Of a stretch of 64,000 bases of DNA, positions 12,301 through 22,604 are shown piece by piece. Position 1 is the first letter of the stretch, and each line of letters opens with the position of its first letter. Source of the DNA: Blepharisma stoltei. Taxonomy: Eukaryota; Ciliophora; Heterotrichea; Heterotrichida; Blepharismidae. Below the pieces are notes generated by a model that was not told the origin of the DNA, did no database searches, and saw nothing but the letters and a program-made list of their open reading frames with translations. Both the position numbers and the translations under genes were made by a program. The DNA lies in NCBI GenBank assembly GCA_914767885.1, contig CAJZBQ010000038.1, positions 558,001 through 622,000 of the forward strand, written 5' to 3'.

Positions 12301-13875
12301 ATTGATTATGATTTATTGCAAATTGGTATATAATAATCATCTAATATAAAGTCTTGGGTTTTCAAACCTCTGCCTTGCGATTTTTCTTGGTTTTCCATTA
12401 CAGTCAATCATCATTTTAGGGTACAATTTTTTAGGTTTTGGCTCTTTATAAACCTTTCCATCTTCTCCTTGTACATCAATAAATTGCTGAGATTTTGGGT
12501 TTCTGCCTAAGGTGCCTTCAATAGGTATTCATTCTCCATCAGAAATTTCTTCATATTCTGTAGCAGACTCAAAGCCTATTTCATCGCCTTTTTCATTTAT
12601 TTTTTTCATAACTCTTTCAAGCTCTCCATCATCCCCTAATTCATATTCACTTACATATTCTGATATATCAGATTCTTCTTCTGGATCATCAGGGTCTAAT
12701 AATTCACCGTCAGGCCCAGTTTTAAAAATTTTGATATTTTTGGATTTTTTAGGGGAATCTATCTTAATCTTAATTAATTTATTTTTATGTGTAGAACCAT
12801 AGTTTTTCATATTAAAAATCTTCATTTATAGGCTTAAAAAATTAATGATAATAGGAATCTACAAGTCTTTTTTGTATAGGAATTAAGGCTCCTAAATCAT
12901 TTAATTCATAGTCAGTTTCATACTCATCTTCTTCTGGGATTGGAATTAAATGACCATTATTATCGACTGAAAACTTGGCAGGGTTTATTAAGACAAGGTC
13001 TCCATTTTCGTTTTCTTCAAAGAAAACTTCATTATTAGACGGTAGAACTTCTCCATTTGATCCCACTGTAAAACGCCGAGAATCCTTTTTTCAGCTTCTT
13101 CCAGTCAAAAGAGCATCTGTATCAGAATCATAGCCACTTAAATCTCTGTCGACTTTTACAAGCTTAGTTACTTTATTTCCTTCGCTATCAATTTCTTCAA
13201 TTTCTGTATAATCACTATCTACTGATTCATAATATTCAGATTCGTTATCTATCTTTTTTATTATAAATTTACTATATTAGATATTAAATTAGTTATAGAG
13301 ATGTCCTCTGCAGGTCTGCAGGGTACTAGCACCTGCACCAGTCAGGATACGGCCTTCTAGTATGTTGCTCCTCACGGATGAGGCATTCTCTACTTGAGGG
13401 TCAGAGACACTGAGTCATCATGTCGTTTACTAGCAGGGTCCGCCTCCAGAAATTCGAAAACGAATTTTTAGTCAGGCTATCCACTAAAATGGAACCCAGA
13501 GCCAGGACGCAACGCCTGGTATCACGCTGAAAATTTGCCTGCCTCTAGCCTTGCTGAGCTTTCCCTTTCCAACTCCCAGCGAACCATTTCCCAACAAGGA
13601 AACTTTGACCTGGATGTGAGCATGAGTTCAGCTAAACCTGACATTTTCCTCCACCAAACCAAGTAAAGCCTGGTCGGATATGTGTTTTCCCATGAAAAGC
13701 AACCCCGTGGGCCAATTTATGCTCTCCCTCCCACAATGTCCCTAGCTTTCCCAATTAACCTGCCGGCTACAGGTGCTAAGAATTCAGGTTGGCTCGCCAT
13801 ACCATTTTAATACATATATAAATTAACTATTATCCTAATAAATTGCTTATAAAAAATTGTTTTTTTTAAATCCAT
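9323..13875 (-). CDS. Charged repeat protein with G-x-x-[ILV] modules (about 946 aa); may be the tail of the upstream membrane gene
   Basis: The reading frame runs through six interruptions (13259-13866, 12800-12848, 12151-12344, 10806-11199, 10307-10695, 10085-10160) and ends in TAA at 9323. The N-terminal two thirds repeat a module of an acidic stretch followed by D/N-G-x-[LIV]-[IP]: NNGHLIPIPEEDEYE, LGALIPIQ, GPDGELLDPDDPEEE, DDGELE, GEDGKVY, GKDGKPLIL, DGNISLI. Lys-rich and Ser/Arg-rich segments follow (KKKKGKKGGKKGKK; ESSSGSESGRR). At least three TGA codons read as Trp. The ATG at 13875 (MDLKK joined to KIDNESEYY) lies only 5 b past the stop of the upstream gene on the same strand. A single fused gene with the IES beginning at 13884 is equally in frame. 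Flanks of the 10806-11199 insert differ by 2 nt. Family not recognised. Confidence 0.65.
10085..10160. other. IES, 76 bp, TA-bounded
   Basis: TA at 10085 and 10161. Removal joins LIGDLSDI to ESENDEFSGEF in one frame on the minus strand. The insert holds several stops in that frame. Confidence 0.75.
10307..10695 (-). mobile_element. IES holding a tRNA-derived SINE-like element, with 14-bp flanking duplication
   Basis: The coding sequence TGAAGACTCGAAAA occurs on both sides of the insert (plus-strand complements at 10289-10302 and 10699-10712), as expected of a target-site duplication made by a LINE-type machinery. The element is GC-rich. Its head, read on the minus strand from about 10683 to 10590, resembles a class II tRNA: an A-box-like TGGCCATGAGCGGG, a paired AGCCT/AGGCT arm and a B-box-like GAGTTCAAAT. 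TA-to-TA excision (10307, 10696) gives 389 bp and keeps both duplicate copies as codons (EDSK-IIP-EDSK). Excision of 410 bp between the duplicates is also in frame and leaves a single EDSK. Confidence 0.65.
10806..11199. mobile_element. Family-1 MITE as IES (TACTCC...GGAGTTA), 394 bp
   Basis: Bounded by TA at 10806 and 11200. It begins with a C-run followed by TCCGTGAGCGAAC and ends with GTTCGCTCACGGA and a G-run. A second internal inverted pair lies at 11144-11190. Related copies are at 19099, 21002, 34091, 46574 and 62734, with a divergent one at 55192. It interrupts the charged repeat protein. Keeping one TA leaves the two flanking frames 2 nt out of phase; removing both TAs (396 bp) would restore the frame. 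Confidence 0.75.
12151..12344. other. IES, 194 bp, flanked by ATATTAGA
   Basis: TA at 12151 and 12345 lie inside an 8-bp direct repeat (ATATTAGA on the coding strand). Excision joins ENPRLYI to RNEEGKIVRKPEG in frame. The inside is very AT-rich. Confidence 0.8.
12800..12848. other. IES, 49 bp, TA-bounded
   Basis: TA at 12800 and 12849. Removal turns two different frames into one: QKRLVDSYY joined to GSTHKNKLIKIK. Neighbouring TAT codons allow a 3-bp shift of the boundary. Confidence 0.7.
13259..13866 (-). mobile_element. IES of about 608-625 bp containing GC-rich repeat 'element 2'
   Basis: The interior 13284-13806 is a GC-rich block unlike its surroundings. Its reverse complement matches the block at 19796-20340: both open with ATTAAAATGG[TC]ATGG[CT]GA and share scattered collinear matches such as GAGTTGGAAAGG / GAAGTTGGAAAGG. 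A TA pair at 13259 and 13867 joins MDL to KKIDNESEYY. If the upstream membrane gene is fused, the distal TA is at 13884 instead (625 bp). Element class is not recognised; a non-autonomous transposon or SINE is likely. Confidence 0.6.
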
Positions 13876-13880
13876 TATTT

Positions 13881-15536
13881 CTATAAAATTCACACTAAAA
13901 CGTATACTACAATTGTTTTATGAAGCTGAGAATTCTCCAACATCTCAATTTCGCCTTCATCACTTCCAAACCCTTCTTCAAAAAACCAGACTTTTTCATT
14001 CGTTGCATTAAAATTATTAGCTTCTTTAGTATTATAAGCTTCTGAAGCATTCTGGGTCATCATCCCTTGTATTTTATCAGCATCATCAAAATTCAATCTT
14101 TTGACTGGCCTAAATAAATCACTTTTATTCATATTATTGTCTTGATGAGCATATTTCGGCTCATGCTGGGCTGATTCTATATGGTTTTCTTTGCTTCCTA
14201 ACAAGCTAAATGATACATCATGTAAAGACATTGTAGGCGGTGAAGGGCATTTAAATTTTTTATTGCGTGGACTTGTAGCTCTTGGGGAATGGTCTAATAA
14301 GGTATCTTCTGAGTAGCCATCTAATAGAGGGTCACGGGCTTTGGTTGGGGATCTTTTATATTGACGTAAATTCCCTGGAGAAATATCATGATTTCTAATA
14401 ATAAATTTTCTATGTAAAAATGCAGAGCAGCGGAAACAAATTAGTAGAAAAATAATGACACTTCTGAGAGGGATGTCTATGGCTATACCAAATAGTCAAT
14501 GTAGGAAGCAAACCCGAAGATTGTCTTGAGACATGTGAGAAGACATATAAATGCTTCAAAACAAGCCTGCAACACAGCATAGAGCTAAAGCAGTTACAAG
14601 GATTTCTAAGGCTGCACTGTTATTTTTAGACTCATCAGGTAGGGTAAAAGCTTGATCACGAGGACTTAGTTCGGGGGTTTCAATTTTCCCTATTTCATCC
14701 TCACGATTGGTGAATTCATATTCAGTGTGCTGCTCATTTTCATATACTGAGACGCCTTTAATTAATTTAATTTTTAATTTTTTGCAAAAAATAACGAATT
14801 TATGACAAAAAGGATATAATGTTTTATTTTCTTGCATTTCTTCTAGGTTTTTATTGGAGTCAGACTTGGCATGAGCTATTTTGGTTTCATCAATTGTTCC
14901 ATACATGCCATTAAGCTTTCCTTTATTTTTCTCATTAAAACTTGAAAGAAAGCTGTTAGTAAGGATCGCTGTTATACAAATAGCTATAGCTGTAGATGCG
15001 ATGCTGCAATAAAATGCTATTAAGAGGTCAGTTGCTGTATAATCAGGAATAAATAATTTTTTTGTATTTTTTTTTATTTAAATTAATATATACTAAATTC
15101 ATTTAGGGTATGATTTTAATATTAATTCTAATATATTAAAAAAAAAATTAAGCCTTTATTAGCGCATTTATTCGCCAAGGAGTATTTTTTATAAAAATTT
15201 TGAAAACAAATAATCAATTTCATAAATCACGATTTGGTTAAGGATCCATAAAATTGATAGAAACACAATAACGAAAAAAAATTGGCTTGCTCTCGGTACT
15301 TCTAATTGAACATCTTTATATGAGAAAAGCGCTCACAGAGGTATATAGCGTTTGGCTGCCTGAGTGTAAGTGAAGGTCTTGAAATTCATGGTTGTTTCAG
15401 TTTTAATTGTAAAAACTTGATGCTTAAATAAGTCTTTTAGTACTTTTACAATCTTGAAAGAATAATGCAATGATATAATCATCACGATGATCATTACAAT
15501 AGTAATTATGATGACTGCTCCAATTCATCCTGCCAT
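13881..15536 (-). CDS. Polycystin-1-like multi-pass membrane protein segment (505 aa after IES removal)
   Basis: Starts at ATG 15536, with an in-frame TAA just upstream, and is interrupted by a 138-bp IES at 15054. Features in order: TM1 near residues 5-30 (VIIITIVMIIVMIISLHY); a juxtamembrane stretch ending PLWALFSYKD and VPRASQ; TM2 (FFFVIVFLSILWILNQIVIY); TM3 (DLLIAFYCSIASTAIAICIT); TM4 (ALEILVTALALCCVAGLFWS); TM5 near IDIPLRSVIIFLLICF; then a hydrophilic tail. The order of an LFSYKD-xx-xx-PR motif, a TM, then xxDLLIAF resembles the region after the GPS/PLAT part of PKD1/REJ-type proteins. That family link is an inference from pattern. TGA is read as Trp several times, including four residues from the end. 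It stops at TAG 13881 unless fused to the downstream gene. Confidence 0.6.
15054..15191. other. IES, 138 bp, TA-bounded
   Basis: TA at 15054 and 15192. Removal joins IDYLFSKFL to FIPDYTATDLL; the unexcised frame meets TAA at once. The interior is AT-rich with no clear inverted ends. Confidence 0.75.
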
Positions 15537-16696
15537 GGAAAATTAATTTATTATTGCATCGATTCTCTTATAAATGAAAAATTAAGGAAAATCGTAAAGG
15601 GTTTTTGTTAAAATAAAAGCATTGAGTCAGTATAAGAAATTCTAGGCTAGATATTTTATTATGCTACTGATTTAATAATTTTATTTTAAAAAAATATGAT
15701 AAGAGCTAATGCAAAGTGTTATGTTTATTATTTTGAGATTTATAAATAAATATACATTAATTTTGATATAATTTTACCATTTAATTTATAAAAACATGAA
15801 AGCAACAGAGTTTAGACTCAAAAAGCTGTGGGAGTATAAATTAATAAAGTCCGGTTTTCTAATATGGACATTTTTCTCTATTGAAAATTTAATTATGAAT
15901 TTTTAGTGAAAGCTTATGATTTTATAAAATTAGAGTTAAGAGAATCAGTGTGTGCTTTGCAAGATTATAGGGGTTTTCCCTATATGGCCCGATAAGGGCC
16001 GTGGGTTCTCCATAGAATCCCTCTGTTGGTCTAACCAACTCAGTGCGTTGGTTTGACCAATTCACTGGTTGGTTCAACCAGCAGAGGGATTCCATGGAGA
16101 ACCCACAGCCTTTATTGGGCCATATAGGGAAAACCCCTATAAATAAATTTTAATATTCGTAAGGTAATAATTCAAATTCAGTTAAAAAACAATAGCGTTA
16201 ATTTTTGACATGAAGCAGACCTCTATAAAATACTTTAACTTAAAGAATTTAAAATATTTTAAATTTTATCTTAATTGGTACACACACAAATGAGAAAATT
16301 TAGATCTGAAGACGTTTGGGCTCAAAATTAACCTTATATGATCATTTATTTAATCAGATCTCCACAACTTTTATAAGTTTATCACCAATAAGCATTATAT
16401 AATTTTACTTCAGCTAATTGAAATAATTATAAATGAGTTTGTATCATACAGTTAAAAACTATAATTAACTCAAAAATTAGCGCATTCTAATTATTTATCT
16501 TAATTATCTTAATTAATCATCTATTAGTCTATAAGGTAACTGCTTCAAGGGTAGAAAATTTATATATATGATAAAAGAACTAAAAATATCATTCTATTTG
16601 CAAAAAAAATTTATTTAGATTCCAAAGTAGCCTTTCTACTTATCTCATATAATTTCTTTATAGTTTATGCTTCCTGATCTTGAATATAATAATAAG
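15537..16696. other. Divergent intergenic region
   Basis: It separates the start of the membrane gene (minus strand) from DUF229 gene A (plus strand) and must hold both promoters. It contains the palindromic MITE at 15966-16141. Otherwise I see AT-rich sequence without features. Confidence 0.6.
15966..16141. mobile_element. Family-4 palindromic MITE (TATAGGGG ends), 176 bp
   Basis: Long imperfect palindrome: arms start TATAGGGGTTTTCCCTATAT and run about 75 bp each, meeting near CAGTGCGTTGGTTTGACC. The element inside CNOT9 (47932-48108, 177 bp) has the same size, TATA termini and end sequence. A single matching end occurs at 1309-1328. It sits between genes here, so it is not needed to restore any frame. 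Confidence 0.8.
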
Positions 16697-19600
16697 ATGG
16701 ACTGGCTGAAAAATAGGAAAAAATCCATGGGCGTTATTTTACTCCACCCCATCCTTGATCGAACGACTCGCCATCGTTCGATCAAGGATGGGGGGTTAAA
16801 ATAAATTTTTTTGGGAAAAAAAAATTATATATAAAATAACAAAAATATATATATATATTTTTTTTATTTACTTTTAAATAAGAAGGTTAAGAGTATTTAA
16901 TAATTATTTTTACATCAAAAAATTGAATTAATTTCATAAAATACCAATTTTTAGTATTTTGATTTATTAGTTACCCTTTTAAACTGTATAAATTTTAATT
17001 TGTTCCTTATTGAATTAAATTTTGTTTTCTCAAAATTTTAAAGAATCTCTCTTTTATTAGATTATTGAGTTTTTAAGCCTGGTTTGATGGCTAAATCACT
17101 TCAAATGGTTGATTCCGAAGCTTTCTGTCGTCTCAAAGCTCTGAAAACAACTTCATTAGGTACATCTTCCCAAGCTTTTGATAACTAATATATTTTATAT
17201 ATATAAAAATTTGCATGATATGAAAATCGTTCGATCAAGGATGGGTTAATTTCCCCAATTTTTAGGAATTTTTACAGTCAATCGTTCGATCAAGGATGGG
17301 GGGGAGCTAGGTCTTTTATTCGCGACTTCTTTCTTTTGGGTAGTAATTGTTTATAGTGAAGAAGCAGGTTTTGATGATTCCACTAACAGTAATGATCATT
17401 TACTTTTTAAAGATTCCAAAGAAGATATAGATAATAGATGAAAAATTTCTCACCATATGATTAATGACACAAATTCAACTTCAGATAATCAGACAAATCA
17501 ATTATTTGTAATAGAATCTCAAGTATTGGCATCTGATATTTATATTTTTGATAAAAATATTAAATGCTACCCTCAAAATCTTGGCTATACAAAGTCTCAA
17601 AGCGATTCCAGGTTTAAGTACCAAAATCGAGCCTTAAAGTGTTCTTCTGGAGATGAGCTATTTTCAATGGAAAACAACACTTTATACATAAACTGTTTAA
17701 GTTTTGGCCCTGCCCAGTATTCTTTAGGCAATTCTCCTGAAAATGAAATTATTGGAAACGTAAAATATTTGCCTGAATGAAAATCCTATTCATCCCCAGT
17801 AGATATTGGGGATCGAGAATTCGGTTTTATTAAGTGTGGCAGAGACAAAAAGCAAGCATGACTTCACAATAAATTTTCCCAAAAAATTTTTAATAAAACT
17901 CAAGAAAAGAGAAAAAATATCATGAGTTCGCTAAATTTGCCAGAAACCCCAAAACCATTGACAGTTCTACTTATAGTAGTGGATTCTCTATCAAGGCAGC
18001 ATTTTTATAGGACTATGAAAAACACAGTAGAGTTTATGAACACTATAAATAGCGATTTTTCTGAAAATTACATTATTTATGATTTTTTTAATGGAAATTC
18101 ACATGGCGAAAATACACAGCCAAATTTAGCTCCCTTGCTTTATGGGCGTAGCCTTGCTGACCTCCAAATAAAAACTAAAGGGCTTTCCTTGAAAAAAAGT
18201 GATGATGCACCAAAATATCAAAAAATCCAAGAAAGTATTATTTGAAAGCATTTTGAAAATCATGGATTTGTGACTATGTTTGAGTGGGAAACAAGATGAG
18301 ATTATTTTCCTGATCTAGCAGGAAGAAAAGTTCTATGTGACCATGTAGCTACAAGCTTTTGAAGAGGTGCAGTAGATGTCGCAGGGTTTACAGATTTTAG
18401 TGAAAAACAAAGATGCATAGGAAATCATCATTCCCATGAATATTTATTTAATTACACAAAAGAATTTATAGAAAATTATGCTGGACTTAATAAGTTTGGG
18501 TATATGCATTTAATATCTGCGCATGAAGTGACTGGGTCAGTGGTCCAAGCTATGGATAATGATTTATCTCGATTTTTTGAAGAAATTATGAATTTTCATA
18601 TAGACAAAAACGAGGATTTAGCAATTTTTCTTGTTTCTGATCATGGTAATCATATGGGGCCTTGAGATAGATATGAAGAAGGGACAGTTGAAAATTTGTC
18701 TCCATTTACATTTTTTATTACAAATAAGCAGTTCCTATCAAAAGTCAATAAAAATTCCCATGAAATTATTTTACATAACACACAAAGATTGGTAGGAAAA
18801 TATGATATTTATCTTACATTACAGCAATTAGCGTTATTACCATATGGAAATCCATCGGATCAATATAAAAATTGAAAAAATGAAATTAAAATTAATTCTG
18901 TTGTTTCTTTATTATATGAAAAAATTCCGGATAATCGAACTTGTGAAGACATAGGCGTACCATTGTACTGGTGCAATTGTTTGGCATATAAAAAGATTGA
19001 AATAGCTGATGAAAAAGGACTAGCCCATCATATAGCAAATGAAGCGGTTTCTACAATTAATAAAAAAAATTCTAAAGATAAAGCCCAAGAATTTTGCTTA
19101 CTCCCCCTTGTGAACGAAAAAACTATTGGAAAATCCCATTTTTTGAATAAAAGCCCATCCTAGCTAGCGAACAAAAAATTTTATATATATAACTGATAAT
19201 TAATATAATGAAATCTTGATAATTCTTTTTAAATTTAAGCGCGTTTTATAATATGAATTTTTCAAATTAAATTAATATTTGCTTTCAAGTATTGTGGATA
19301 GGGAGTTTTTGGATTTTCGAAAAAGCAATTTTACTATAACTTGGAAAAAAATTTTAAAAAATAATTAACCTTCATCTGTGAGCAAGTAAAATTTTTGTTC
19401 GCTCACGGAGGGAGTTATTCCATTGTTTAGTGCATAATTTTGTTCGAAAAATTACCAATTATTATTTAAAATTTAATTAAATTAATAAATGAAGGAGTTA
19501 GAAGTAAAATTTGATTATGTTATAAAAATTGAAGAAGAGACCAAGCAAAGTCAAAATTATTCAGGAAACATGTATAAGGTTACGTTTGCTATCAAAGAAA

Positions 19601-20901
19601 GATCAGGAGTGATTTTCGAAGCTTTTGCATTTGTTGGAAATACTATAAAATTCATTAAAATAGAAGTTGAAAATCAATATTATATCAGCCTAAAAAGATT
19701 AATTCTCTTAGATAAAATGTAATAATCCTATTAAGCCTAGAAAATAGGTTATTATTTTTGCATTTTAAGGGTTTATTGGCTATAAAGGGCAAATATACAT
19801 TAAAATGGCATGGTGAATTAACCCATCCTCTTAACTCATACAGCTGACACCCGAAAGAGTGCCGGGGATCTTAAGAAAGGGAGTTTGTCATTCGATATGG
19901 TATTCGGCTAGGTTTTTCTTAGTTTGGTGAAGCACAATGTCGACTGACTGCAAGCTGTACTCCAATACCAAGTTTCTCAGAGAGAGATGGGTCCGGAAGT
20001 TGGAAAGGGGTTCCCAGCTGTGTCATGGCGTTCGGCTTGACCAGTCGGGACTATTCCAGTGTTAAACAGGAGTAACGCGTAACGCCCTAGGCTACGGGTT
20101 TCCATCTTAGTCAAGAGTCAGGAAATTCAACCTTTTTGAATTTTCAATGGTGGGCAACCCAGTTGGCGTAGGGCACGGTGACCCAAACTTTGCGACTGCC
20201 AGGAAGCATATGCAAGTCCATTCTTGTAGAAGACTTTGAAGGTCTTAAAATGATTGCCGGCGAGCAGGGTGAGTGGAGCGTTAAGGGAGGGAATAAGGAT
20301 CTTCAGATACCTTTAGGAGCTTTTCTATAATCTAAGTAATTGACTGTAAAGGGCATACCCTATTTCAAAATGAAAAAATTTTGAGGTCCAAGTCCAAAAA
20401 ATCGTCAGAGTTGATACTTTAGATGATTATTGCGGCGAGTTAGCAGAACAAATGTCGGCCAAAGCTTCTTTTTGTGTATGCAAATACCCAGATTCTTATG
20501 AATTACAAAGCTCGATCCCTCAAAAACGAAAACTTACAATTGAAAAACTAAAAAAAAATTTATCAATTTCTATTGGAGGGATTTTTGAAAATTGCATAGA
20601 AACTTGTTCCAAATTAAATAAAAAATGCGAAAAATGGGGTTTGCCGCTTCTGAATAGGCTGGAGATACTTAATGAGCCTTGAAGAAGTAGTCGTTCAAGT
20701 ATTCAAGTTCATAAAGACAATCAGAATATTGATTTCAAAACTCTTAGGGTCAGTGGAAATATTAATGGTGAAGTCACTGGTCTGATGAAGGAATCAGATT
20801 CTTACAAATTCATGCAAAGCGATTGGAGTAATCTCACTTGTGAAGCAAGAAGTGAGAATATAATGCCAATCTGTCCATGCACGCTTTATTCTTTTATTTA
20901 A
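16697..20901 (+). CDS. DUF229-family protein A (853 aa after removal of three IESs)
   Basis: Member of the DUF229 group of the alkaline-phosphatase/sulfatase superfamily; no substrate is known. Segments 16697-16739, 17308-19098, 19499-19680 and 20356-20901 add up to 854 codons including the stop. An N-terminal signal anchor (VILGLLFATSFFWVVIVY) is split by the first IES. Landmarks: VVDSLSRQHFYRTM (phosphatase-superfamily start, Asp-Ser), NGNSHGENTQPNLAPLLYG, CIGNHHSHE, FLVSDHGNHMGPWDRYEEG (metal-site DH), HNTQRLVGKYD, IPDNRTCEDIGVPLYWCNC, then a C-terminal Cys-rich module ending CPCTLYSFI. It pairs with gene B in length and motif wording; the shorter genes C-H form a second subgroup. Many TGA codons read as Trp. 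None of its three IES positions is shared with B. Confidence 0.85.
16740..17307. mobile_element. IES, 568 bp, MITE with ATCGTTCGATCAAGGATGG repeats
   Basis: TA at 16740 and 17308; begins TACTCCACCCC and ends GGGGGGGAGCTA, the same end style as family 1 but a different core. ATCGTTCGATCAAGGATGG occurs three times (near 16773, 17227 and 17281) and once inverted at 16749-16766. It splits the signal-anchor codons after MGVIL. Excision gives VILGLLFATSFFW, matching the hydrophobic N-terminus of gene B. Confidence 0.85.
19099..19498. mobile_element. Family-1 MITE as IES, 400 bp
   Basis: TA at 19099 and 19499. Starts TACTCCCCCTTGTGAACG and ends GAAGGAGTTA, with an internal inverted pair around GTTCGCTCACGGAGG. 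Excision gives QEFCLEVKFDYVIKIEEE, aligned with QEVCMEIKLEKVIKIEEE of gene B, so the boundary is fixed by the paralogue. Confidence 0.9.
19681..20355 (+). mobile_element. IES, 675 bp, containing GC-rich repeat 'element 2'
   Basis: TA at 19681 and 20356. Excision joins VENQY-Y to PISKWKNFEVQVQKIV, aligned with KENEIYPISQFESFRVQIQKIV of gene B. The interior from about 19796 to 20340 is a GC-rich block homologous to the reverse complement of 13284-13806. No ORF of note. Confidence 0.85.
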
Positions 20902-22604
20902 ATGCACATAATTATAGTATTTAAAACTAGATTTGAGAAATTTAGTATAGGGATCGTTTTAATTTTAAATTCAATCAAAAAGAGATTTAATCTTATTACA
21001 ATACTCCCCCTCAACTAGGGAACAAAAAACATTTGTTAATTTTTTTACCAAAATTTTATTTAATTGATAAATTTATGTTTTAAATTGCAGACTGTTTAAA
21101 TCAACGAAATTAGCTTAGATCCTGTTATAATAATCATCAAATATCAAAATATTTTTGTATATAAAATTTTTGTTCGCTTATGGAGAGTAGTTTTTACCAA
21201 AAAATAGGGATTTTCCAATCATTTTGTTCACTAACCGAGAGGAGCTAATGAGACATTCTTAATATAAAATTATAACTCTTTATCGAGATCTATTTAAATG
21301 CTCTAATTTGCTACTTCAATTTGCAATAATTTAATCAATATTATTTTAAGGGATTTCAAATTGTGTGGGAGAAGTTAAAAGTTTTTATAATATTGTCTAG
21401 TAAAATATTGAATTTATGCTCAGGAAAAGGATTTTATTAATGATAAAGTACACTTGTAGATGCGAATCTATGATGCTATTATATTTTGGTAAAATATGAG
21501 TAAAGGAAATTTCATTTTATTCACAAAATTCATATTTCAGTTGCAAACTTATGAAACGTTGAAGTTTTATTTCAGGTTTATAGAAATATGCTTTGAATTA
21601 TTTTTAGCTTCCCTTAGAGGTCTAAAAAGCTCGAAATCTGATATAATTAATCAGCCCTAGCTAGCATAGGAAGATTTGTCGGGGTGAGTTTAACGGAGAT
21701 GTTCTGTGTTGATAAAGATTTGAAAAAATAAGGATGCAAAAGTATAAATAATGGCCGAAATTATAATCTGAAAATATGGAGTCAAAATTTTATGAAGCAT
21801 TTATAAAATCAGTAAAAAATTAAAGTTTAAAATCATGAAATAGCTATTTAAGGGATTTCTTAGAATCAAGTTAATTCATTTATGTATAGCTAAAGACATA
21901 GATTAAGTGTCAATGCACTCTTTTTTAGATATTCATTGTATTGAATTTACAACGGACTTTAAATTAAAAGAATTTGCATTTATACTTAAAAATTTAAGGT
22001 TTTGCGATAGCTTGATCATCATCTCAAATACAAAGTACAACAGAGTATCAAATAGAATTGAAAATAACAAAATTTCAGATTTAATAGAATAGTTAAATTG
22101 CATTAAAAGCTGATAATTGCAGCTGTCTAATCAAAAATATGGTATATTTTTATATTATAAAATTAAAGCTAATTTTAGTTTCATTTTGCGTTCTCTAAAT
22201 ATTTTCAAGTGTTAGATGATTATTTAATCTCCCTTTAATATGGAATCAAAAAATCTCGCAATTTAAAGCGGCTTAATTTACTTTGTAAAAAATAATAAGA
22301 AATTTTTCATAGACAGTTTAAAATTTATCAATTCAAAGATGTTCTCCTTTAAATCGGGTATCATATTAAATTTTCGATTTGGCCCTATAAATTTGCGAAT
22401 CGAGGCATTTATAATAATTTTTTTTTTTCATTAAAAGAGGGAATTTTACAATATTTTATTCCAACTTAAAGAGGGGAGTAATGAATAAGTCAATTTTTAA
22501 AAAGAATATGCATGCTCAAATAAAATAACAGAAGATTAGAGATAAAAATATTTATTTGGAGTCATTAATAATGGTCATTAAATATTAAGTTATTGCTATA
22601 ATAA
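20902..22604. other. Intergenic between DUF229 genes A and B, with one MITE
   Basis: Holds a family-1 MITE at 21002-21245. The remaining 1.4 kb is AT-rich and I see no gene in it. Confidence 0.6.
21002..21245. mobile_element. Family-1 MITE in intergenic DNA, 244 bp
   Basis: TACTCCCCCTCAACTAGGGAAC at the left and ACTAACCGAGAGGAGCTA at the right, with the family's internal blocks: TAGGGATTTTCCAAT near 21210 and AAAATTTTTGTTCGCT near 21165. Bounded by TA at 21002 and 21246. As it lies outside a gene, excision cannot be inferred from the sequence. Confidence 0.75.
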
